From assembly GCA_028820935.1 (NCBI GenBank), contig JAPPHZ010000049.1:1-47787 (forward strand): DNA of 47,787 nucleotides. The letters are read 5' to 3'. Numbering within the stretch: the first letter of the stretch is position 1; each line of letters opens with the position of its first letter. This document shows positions 24,852 to 32,500 of the stretch, piece by piece. The notes beneath the pieces are model-generated. The model searched no databases. It had not been told where the DNA came from and saw only the letters and a program-made list of their open reading frames with translations. The position numbers were made by a program, and so were the translations under genes. This DNA is from a bacterium. GTDB taxonomy: Bacteria; Actinomycetota; Acidimicrobiia; Spongiisociales; Spongiisociaceae.

Positions 24852-27195
24852 GGGGTCCGACAAGAGGACCATGAAGCCGTCGGCATCTCTTGGGGAGAAC
24901 ATTCCCAACTTTTGGGTGACGGTGGCTGCTGCGGGTATACCGACCGTGTGGCTGGTCTTGGGCGCGGCCCTGGCGACCGGGACCTGGGTGGTGGGTGGCC
25001 GCCCGGGCGGTTGGCCGTCGGTGCCTGCCCTGTGGGATGTCGGGTGGAGGATGGCCTCCGACGGTGCCCGCCTCGACGAGGCGTGGCTGCTGGTGTCTCA
25101 ATCTGACGCGGTAGCTGCTGCCGCGTGGCTGTGGCTACTCGCCTTCGCTTATGCGGCAATGCTCACGTTCGGAGCGTCGGTGCTGTACCGGTGGCGGGAA
25201 GCGGGCTGGCCGACTGCTGCCCTTGCCGGCCTTCTCCGGTTCGGGGGAGACTTGCCTAAGCAGTTCCGCCACAAATCGTGGCCGCTGCCGCCGCCGTACT
25301 CTCCTCAGGTGCCGGGCCCGGGGGTGCTGTTGGGCCAGGACCGGCGCAGCCATGTGGTGTCGGCGGTTGGGCGGCCGGTGTTGGTACTCGGCCCCACCGG
25401 CAGCGGCAAGACCCGCCATGTCATCGCGCCAAACGCGGGTCACTGGCCGGGGCCGGTGGTGGCCACGTCCGTCAAGACCGACCTGGCGGAGTGGACGCTG
25501 GAACACCGGGCAGAGAAGGGCACCTGCTACGGCTATGACCCGACCGGGCGGATGTGGGACTGGATGCGCAGACACGGGATCGTCCCGGTGGTGTGGGACC
25601 CGTTGAGGATGCTGGCCGAAGTGCCCGCTTGTGAACGGCGGGAAGCCGCGACTCTGTTAGCCCAGTTCCTGACTTCGCAGTCGTCTTCGCACGACGCCGG
25701 AGCGCAAGGGATCTGGGCCACCCTCGCGCAGCAATACCTGAGCGAGGTGTTGGTGGTCGCCGCGGAGATGGGCGACACAGGACCCCCCGGCGGCGACCAG
25801 CGAGACGGCGGCGTAGGACTGTCCATCGCGCTGAGCTGGATGATGGACATAAAGGGAATGTCGAAAGACCCGATGCTGAAGGCCGCCAACCTGGGACCGG
25901 AGGGTCAGCGTTCGATGCGGCGGCTGAACACCCTCGCCGGCAAGGACGACCGCTTCCAAGGCTCGGTCGAGATAACCGCCAAAGAGGTCACCGGTGCTCT
26001 CGAGTTCACCGCTGCGGAAGGTGAGGGCCCGAACCCGGCACCGCTGGTACCCGCCGACCTGACCACCTCGGGCGCCGCTCACACCTTGTATATCGCCGCC
26101 GACCATATGTCCGTCGTGACCCACAAGCCGGTGTTCGCGGCGGTGTCACGCTGGCTGTTCCACCTCACGGAGAACCACCAGCCCGACCCGGACAAACGGC
26201 CCCCGCCGCCTTTGTTCGCGTTGGATGAATTGGCCAACATGGCGCGCCTGTCTGACCTGCCTCAGGTGCTGTCGACGGTCCGCACCCGCGCGCAGGTGAT
26301 CTGTGGCATCCAGGAACGCTCCCAGCTCGAGGCGGGCTGGGGACCCGCCGGCGCCCGCACCCTGACAGGCAACTGCCCCGTGAAGATGCAACTCCCCGGA
26401 AGTTCCGACGCCAGCGCCCTGCGCGACTGGGCGATGCTGGCCGGGACTGACGATGACGACGACAGCGACGCCGACCAGGCCGCTTCTTGGCGCACCATCC
26501 CCCAAGGCCATGCCCGCGTCATCGCCGACGAACACCCGGCGTTCACTATCAAGATGGCCGATCCCGACCGCTGGCTGGCGGACACCGTACCCACGGCTCA
26601 GGATACCCCAGGATCCGGAGGCGACGACACGGCCGACCTGCCACCACCCGCCGACCGTCCGTACACGGGCGGTGGGAGCGCCCCCGACGAGCGGCCCCCG
26701 GCCACCATGTTCGACCCCCCGCCGCCCGATCCGATAGCGGACGAGGTGGCCGCGTATGTGACGGTGGGCAACGAAGCCGCCGCCGTGGCAGCCTCACACC
26801 ACGAGCCCCCCACAGACGACACCGCAGGCACCGAAACGGCCCCCACTCCCGACCCGGGAGAACTGGATATAACCGCTCCGCCGCCGGAGCCCCGTGCCGT
26901 TCCTGGCGTTTCAGCCGGAAATACCGACCATGTGGTAGCAGCAGCGCAACCGGTACCGGCTGCCGACCTGAACGGCCAGCCCACCGCCGAAGGCCTGTGG
27001 CTGCCGACGCCGGTCTGGTCACAGGAATCGGACTACTCCGCTGGACTGGCCGAAGCAGCCGAACCGGCCAAGGACAGAGTAGGCGGCGAGGACGGCGAGG
27101 CCTTGGAGGTCTACTACGGCGAAGACGGCAAGAAGTACGCGGTTCACCCGTTCGGGCACACCTACGGATTCGACGACGCACCAGGAGAGATCTGA
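24844..27195 (+). CDS. virD4: VirD4/TraG-type coupling protein
   Basis: Couples the relaxase-bound DNA to the channel. The 783-residue protein has two N-terminal membrane helices, Walker A GPTGSGKT at residues 183-190, the family's VVWDPLRML and ALDELANMARL (D461, E462) and CGIQERSQLEAGWG. The start overlaps the previous gene (ATGAGTGA). The last 170 residues are an acidic, Pro/Ala-rich tail. It ends with YYGEDGKKYAVHPFGHTYGF, a segment also found in the next small protein. Such tails usually contact the relaxase or accessory proteins. Confidence 0.93.
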   Translation: MSEGSDKRTMKPSASLGENIPNFWVTVAAAGIPTVWLVLGAALATGTWVVGGRPGGWPSVPALWDVGWRMASDGARLDEAWLLVSQSDAVAAAAWLWLLAFAYAAMLTFGASVLYRWREAGWPTAALAGLLRFGGDLPKQFRHKSWPLPPPYSPQVPGPGVLLGQDRRSHVVSAVGRPVLVLGPTGSGKTRHVIAPNAGHWPGPVVATSVKTDLAEWTLEHRAEKGTCYGYDPTGRMWDWMRRHGIVPVVWDPLRMLAEVPACERREAATLLAQFLTSQSSSHDAGAQGIWATLAQQYLSEVLVVAAEMGDTGPPGGDQRDGGVGLSIALSWMMDIKGMSKDPMLKAANLGPEGQRSMRRLNTLAGKDDRFQGSVEITAKEVTGALEFTAAEGEGPNPAPLVPADLTTSGAAHTLYIAADHMSVVTHKPVFAAVSRWLFHLTENHQPDPDKRPPPPLFALDELANMARLSDLPQVLSTVRTRAQVICGIQERSQLEAGWGPAGARTLTGNCPVKMQLPGSSDASALRDWAMLAGTDDDDDSDADQAASWRTIPQGHARVIADEHPAFTIKMADPDRWLADTVPTAQDTPGSGGDDTADLPPPADRPYTGGGSAPDERPPATMFDPPPPDPIADEVAAYVTVGNEAAAVAASHHEPPTDDTAGTETAPTPDPGELDITAPPPEPRAVPGVSAGNTDHVVAAAQPVPAADLNGQPTAEGLWLPTPVWSQESDYSAGLAEAAEPAKDRVGGEDGEALEVYYGEDGKKYAVHPFGHTYGFDDAPGEI

Positions 27196-27196
27196 C

Positions 27197-27478
27197 ATGA
27201 CTGGCCACCCGACCCCCAGCCCAACCCCTCAGACCGGAGACGGCCCGGCCGACGTGCTGTCGGACGACTACTACCTGACAGAGCACATCGAGGACGTTCC
27301 CACAGCCGACCTCGACGTTGTGTTGGCGGACGGCCGACCCGTGGACGTCTACCGGGATTCGGTGGACGGCCGCCGTTACGGGAGGCATCCGTACGGGTTC
27401 ACGATCGGATACGACGAGACAGACAACCAGCCGCCGACAACCGCCGAAAGGAGCTCCGATGGGATCGAAGGTAAGTGA
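27197..27478 (+). CDS. Small protein sharing the VirD4 C-terminal motif
   Basis: A 93-residue acidic protein behind AGGAGAG, one base after the virD4 stop. Residues about 50-75 (VDVYRDSVDGRRYGRHPYGF then TIGYDE) match the last 25 residues of VirD4 in pattern: V-Y-x4-DG-x2-Y-x2-HP-x-G-x-T-x-G-x-D. Such a shared tag could be a docking domain recognised by one partner, perhaps the relaxase. It could also be a duplicated fragment of the coupling-protein tail. No known family recognised. Confidence 0.65.
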   Translation: MTGHPTPSPTPQTGDGPADVLSDDYYLTEHIEDVPTADLDVVLADGRPVDVYRDSVDGRRYGRHPYGFTIGYDETDNQPPTTAERSSDGIEGK

Positions 27479-28847
27479 CCTGACGAACGCTATGGCGGCC
27501 ACCCTGGCGGACGCCATCGAACGGGACGACGAAGAGTGGACCAAGCCGTACCACGCGGCGGGCCCGACGGCCCCGCACAATCCGATCACGAACCGGCCCT
27601 ACACGGGCATCAACTGGCTGTTTTTGGCCGCGGCGGCCAACGCTATGGCCATCGACTACGGCGGCTGGGCCACCTACCGCCAATGGCAGAAAGCGGACTG
27701 CCAGGTACGGAAGGGCGAGCGGTCGGTGAGGGTGATCCGCGTGGCCACCTCGAAATGTTGCGACAACAAGCATTGCCGGGAGGGCGAACTCTGCGGCGAG
27801 GCCGTCCGCCGCTGGGTCGTCCCCTACTCGGTGTTCAACGCCACCCAGGTGGACGGAGACGTTCCGGTGGCCGAAGGGTACGAGAGGCCCCCTCGCCTGT
27901 GGTCGGCGCGGGAAGTGACCGACATGTTCGCGATGACAGGCAGCCGCTGGGAGTTCCAGGACGGAGTGATCCCCCACTACTCCCGAGGCCAGGACAAGAT
28001 CGTCACCCCAACCCCGGACGCATTCGACGACGTGGGAGGGTGGGCCAGCACCGTAGCCCACGAGCACGCCCACTGGACCGGCCACCCCAGCCGCACAGGC
28101 CGCCACTCCCGTACAGGCCTCGGCGAAGAAGCACGCCCCCGTGAAGAGTTGGTAGCGGAGCTCGGCGCAGTGGTGATCTGCTCCGCGCTAGGACTGGAGC
28201 ACAGCCCAGTCACCCACCACGCCCGCTACCTGAAATCGTGGGCGGGTCACCTCCGCAGCCAGGAGGGCGGAGCGGCCCTGACAGCGGCCGCCGCGGACGC
28301 CAGCAGAGCAGCCGGCTTCGTGGTGGATGCCATCACCGTGGGCATCCAGAAGAAAGCTACAGCAACCGCCGAGCGGGCCGCCGTGGGTGAGGGCCGCGCA
28401 CCGACCGTGGCGATCGCAGCCAGGGCGCTGCCGGCGCAGCCGGCGGCGGATCCGACATTCGCCGCCCGCCGGGCAGTGGCCGGGTGGCTGGTAGACCGGA
28501 CCGCAAGGAGCGGCACCGTCACCCCAGAGGAAGCTGCCGTCCGTTTCGGCGGGTTGCTGAGCGTTCCCCCGCCTGACCCGACGAGCCGTCCCCCGGACCC
28601 GACTGTCCAAGACCGCCTTGCGGTGCGGGACTGGCTGGTGGCCGCTCAGACGGCGGAGGACCCCACCCAAGTGCGGTTGTCGCTGATTGAGCGCATCGTT
28701 GGGCTCAGCCCCGAAGACATGGAACAAGCCCGCCAAGCTTCCGTCTCAGCTGAGACCCCAGCTCGGGACCGGGAGCAGGCGGCGGTCGCAGCGGACGAGC
28801 GGCAACCCAGCCAAGGAAGGGGAGGCTATGGCAGCTTCGGACTCTGA
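27459..28847 (+). CDS. ardC: ArdC-type antirestriction protein
   Basis: Protects entering single-stranded DNA from host restriction. The 462-residue protein has the N-terminal ssDNA-binding domain (NPITNRPYTGINWLFLAAAA, YRQWQKADCQVRKGERSV) and a zincin-like peptidase domain with HEHAH at 201-205, followed by WTGHPSR. A Cys cluster (CCDNKHCREGELC) is inserted near residue 100 and may bind a metal. ATG 27459 follows AAAGGAG and overlaps the previous gene by 20 bases. A C-terminal third of Ala/Pro-rich sequence holds a LSLIERIVGLSPEDME helix. It would act first in the recipient cell. Confidence 0.88.
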   Translation: MGSKVSDLTNAMAATLADAIERDDEEWTKPYHAAGPTAPHNPITNRPYTGINWLFLAAAANAMAIDYGGWATYRQWQKADCQVRKGERSVRVIRVATSKCCDNKHCREGELCGEAVRRWVVPYSVFNATQVDGDVPVAEGYERPPRLWSAREVTDMFAMTGSRWEFQDGVIPHYSRGQDKIVTPTPDAFDDVGGWASTVAHEHAHWTGHPSRTGRHSRTGLGEEARPREELVAELGAVVICSALGLEHSPVTHHARYLKSWAGHLRSQEGGAALTAAAADASRAAGFVVDAITVGIQKKATATAERAAVGEGRAPTVAIAARALPAQPAADPTFAARRAVAGWLVDRTARSGTVTPEEAAVRFGGLLSVPPPDPTSRPPDPTVQDRLAVRDWLVAAQTAEDPTQVRLSLIERIVGLSPEDMEQARQASVSAETPARDREQAAVAADERQPSQGRGGYGSFGL

Positions 28848-29568
28848 ATACACCGCCCTGAAACGCTCCCTGATGGGAGTTGGCGTAGCGGCCGCACTGG
28901 TCGTGGTCGTGCTGTTGTGGTCTCGGTGCGCTACTCCCTCGACTCTGTATTCGGGGTCGGTGACGGTAGACCCCCAGCAGCTCCTCGGCCCGACCAACGC
29001 TGTCGCGGCCGCCGAGCGGGCGTTACAGGAGTGGGCGCCCGGCTCGGATCCGCAGCTGGTGGAAGTGGCGTGGCGCCGCGGCGGGCGGAGCATAAGAGTG
29101 ACCGCCGACGTGGACGGATCAACCGTGCAGGTCCTGGTCGAGGATCACGGCCCTAACGGGTGGGTGGTACCCCACCCGCCGCGGCCTACGGAGGGGCTCG
29201 CCCCGTCGTCGTGGTGGCCGCTGGACGACCCACCGTCGGCGGCAGCGACCGACGGCCGCTGGCAGACCGCGGTCGGGTTCCTCGACGCCTGGCTTACGGG
29301 CGGCGACACCTCACGGTGGACCGCCACCGAATACCACCCGCCGGCGCTCGCTACCTACTACCCGGACTGGCGGATCACCGGCGCCGACCCCGAGTTCGTT
29401 CCGGTGCCTGGCACCGACCCTGCGGTGTCGGTCGTCACTATCGAGTACGAAGCGGCCACACCCGGCACCGCCACCGCCCGCATCTGGCGGGTGCATCTGG
29501 CGGTCGCTCAGGACGCCACCGGCCGGTGGACGATCACCGCAGTAGCCCATGGCCCTCCGACTGGCTAA
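28828..29568 (+). CDS. VirB8/TcpC-like channel component
   Basis: A 246-residue single-pass membrane protein: helix at residues about 14-33 (LMGVGVAAALVVVVLLW), then an extracytoplasmic domain. Residues 150-240 (VGFLDAWLTGGDTSRWTA, VVTIEYEAATPGTATARIW) have the strand and helix order of the NTF2-like fold used by VirB8 and TcpC. The start behind AAGGGGAGG overlaps the ardC end by 20 bases. It is the last gene of the transfer operon. Confidence 0.65.
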   Translation: MAASDSEYTALKRSLMGVGVAAALVVVVLLWSRCATPSTLYSGSVTVDPQQLLGPTNAVAAAERALQEWAPGSDPQLVEVAWRRGGRSIRVTADVDGSTVQVLVEDHGPNGWVVPHPPRPTEGLAPSSWWPLDDPPSAAATDGRWQTAVGFLDAWLTGGDTSRWTATEYHPPALATYYPDWRITGADPEFVPVPGTDPAVSVVTIEYEAATPGTATARIWRVHLAVAQDATGRWTITAVAHGPPTG

Positions 29569-29585
29569 GAGAAGGAGCGGATACG

Positions 29586-32500
29586 ATGGCTGTAACCGAC
29601 GCTCAACTCTCGCTGTTCGACGATTGGGAGGACACCAACGATGGTCCTGCGGATAGCACTACCAGCCCCGGAGATAGCCCGCCATCGGTGGCCGGAGCCG
29701 GACCTGTCCGGCCACGAGGCGCTGGTACGGCGGGAGTGGGGCATGGCAGCGTGGGGGTGGATGGCGGCGTGGTGTCCGAAGACGCTGGCGGCGATGGAGG
29801 ACCCGGTGGCGCACTTCACGGCGATGGACGACCGGCTGACGGCGGAGCAGCTGCGGGTTCGGGAGGCGACCCCGTTACTTCGGGGGGAGACACCGGGAGA
29901 GTTCCAGTTCCGGGTGTCCGACCTGGTGGAGGCGAAGGCCCGGGCCGAGCGGCCACCGCCGGAGGTGGAACGTCCGGTGTGGGATCGGGAGTGGTCGGAC
30001 GTGATCCGGTACCGGCATCCGCTGGAGCGGGGACCGGACGGGAAGTGGCTGGGGGGCCGGCAGGAGCGGTGCGTGACGACCCTGGGCAGGCTGGCGGCGG
30101 AGATGCTGGGCATGTGGACGCAGGAGGACGACGCCCGGACCCATCTGGTGGCACCGTCGGTGATGCAGTCGATCCTCGACCGGATGGAACCGTTGAGCCG
30201 TCACCTGGTGTGGGACGCGGCGGCGCGCAAGGCACGGAAGGTTCATCCGACGGACCCGGAGTACCAGCAGCTCCGGAACTACCCGTCGCCCCCCTACTAG
30301 CCGCCGACTACCGTCCCCCATCCGGGCAGATCAGCCGGATCGAGGCCAACCTGGAAGCCCTGCGGGTACTGGCCGAGGTGGAGTCGTCCGGCCGGCCCGC
30401 CTCCAACGAACAGCGCCGAGTGCTGGCCCGCTGGTCCGGGTGGGGAGCCGTACCGCAGGTGTTCGACCGAGAACACCAGCTGGGCAAACGGTTCCTGGAG
30501 CAGGCCAAAGAAGCGTTGGGCGACGACGACACCGCCGTCGCCGCGGCCCGCCAGTCCACCCTCAACGCCCACTACACGTCACCGCTGGTAGCCGAAGCGC
30601 TGTGGAAGCTGGCCACCGACTTGGGCTTTGGGGGCGGCGACGTGATCGAGCCGGGCAGCGGACCCGGTGTGTTCTTCGCCGCCGCGCCCGTCGAGGACTT
30701 GGCGGTTCGGATGACAGGTGTCGAGCTGGACCCGACCACAGCCCGGATCTGTGGGGCGATCCACCCCGAGCACACGGTCGTGACCGCTCCACTCCAAGCC
30801 TACAAGGGGTCGGGGTTTTCGGCGGCGATCGGGAACGTGCCCTTCGCCGACGTGCGCACCAAGGACGGCCTCGGCACGGTGGACCAGCCCTTGTCGCTGC
30901 ATAACTACTGCCTCGCCAAATCGCTGGCCGCTCTGGCGCCGGGAGGTCTGCTGGTGGCCCTCACAAGCCGGTACACGCTGGACTCGGTGAGCCCCGCGCA
31001 GCGGAAGCAGATCGCCCGCTGGGGCTGCTTCGTGGGCGCGGTGCGCCTCCCCAACAACACGTTCACCGCGCAGTCGGGAACGTCGGTAGTGACCGACGTG
31101 GTGGTGTTCCAACGCCGCCCCGAACCGTTGAAGACCCAGAACCTACCCGCCCACGAACAATGGTGGGACACCACTGAGTGGTCCACCTCCGACGGTACCC
31201 CGTTCCGCCAGAACGCCTGGTACAGCACCAACCCCGACCTGGTGATCGGCACCCCCGAAAGCGGCGGCATGTGGGGCCGAGACGACATAACACTGGTCAC
31301 CGAAGACCCGCTCGAAGACCTGATCCCCACAGCCCTCGACAACCTGGCCTCCCGTGCTGTGCTGCCGTACCCGCTGCCCGACGCGGCCGGCCGGGCCGAC
31401 CGCACCGCGGTCAGCCCTTACCCGTCGTTCGTGGCTCCCGCCTGGGCTCGGGAGGGATCGATATTCGTCACCCCCAAGGGATTCCTCCAGATCAGCGAAG
31501 GCCTTCCCCGAGAGATCAAACCCCGCCTCGACCCACCCGACCCGGCGCTTCGGAGCGTCCCATCGAGCGTGAAACGGGCCGACCTGAAACGCCGCAGGGC
31601 GGAGGCCAGCACGAAGCTCGCTGCCATGTGCGACCTCAGAGACGTGGCCCGCGAGTTGTTGGCTGCAGAGCAGAGCGGCGCGGAGAACACCGACGACCTC
31701 CGGGCGGAGATGGGCGCCGCCTACGACCGTGCCGTGGCCGTGCTTGGCCACACCCTGATCCGCCGCGACGACGACGGGAACATGCGCCGCCAGTACCTGG
31801 GCGGGTTCATCGCCGATCCTGACTGTGTGTTCCTGATGGGACTCGAGGAGGACGGCCCGGACGGGACCCCGGTGAAGGGACCAGCGTTCCGGCGGGCGAT
31901 GACCACCCCGGTGGTAGCGCCCGCTGAGGTGTCCACCCTCACAGAAGCGGTGATGCAGTCAGTCGGTCGGCTGGGCCGGGTGGACATCGAGTTCATGCGG
32001 TCGGTCACAACGTTCGGCTGGACAGAAGACGACCTGGTGGCCGAAGGGCTCGCCTACAGGAACCCGGACACGATAGGAGCCCCCGGCGAGCAGGAATGGG
32101 TAGCCGGCCCACTGTATTTGGCGGGCGACGTGCGGACCAAACACGCCGAAGCCGCGGCGGTCGCCGCCGACGACGACCGGTACGCCCCGAACGTGGCCGC
32201 CCTCGAGAAGGTCCTGCCACCGTTCGTCGCGGCGGCGGACATCGAGATCAGCTGCGGTACCACCATGTTGGAACCACACGAGGTTGAGGAGATGATCACC
32301 GACACGCTCGGACCCATCAGAGAGCTGCGGGTGACCTATTCGTCTGCGGGCGGCTGGGGAATCAGCGGCCAGGCGGACACCTACTCGGCGGACTTCGTGT
32401 CGGTGTGGGGCACCGCCAGCGCCAGCGCTCTGAGGATCCTCGACGCGGCATGGTCGGGCCGCCAGGTGGTGATCACCCGCCCAGACCCCCGTTACTCCGA

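Noticed and set aside
29160-29585. Upstream extension of the giant methyltransferase-helicase frame
   Set aside because: It overlaps the VirB8-like gene in another frame and has no ribosome binding site; ATG 29586 has a strong one and places the clamp motif at the N-terminus.
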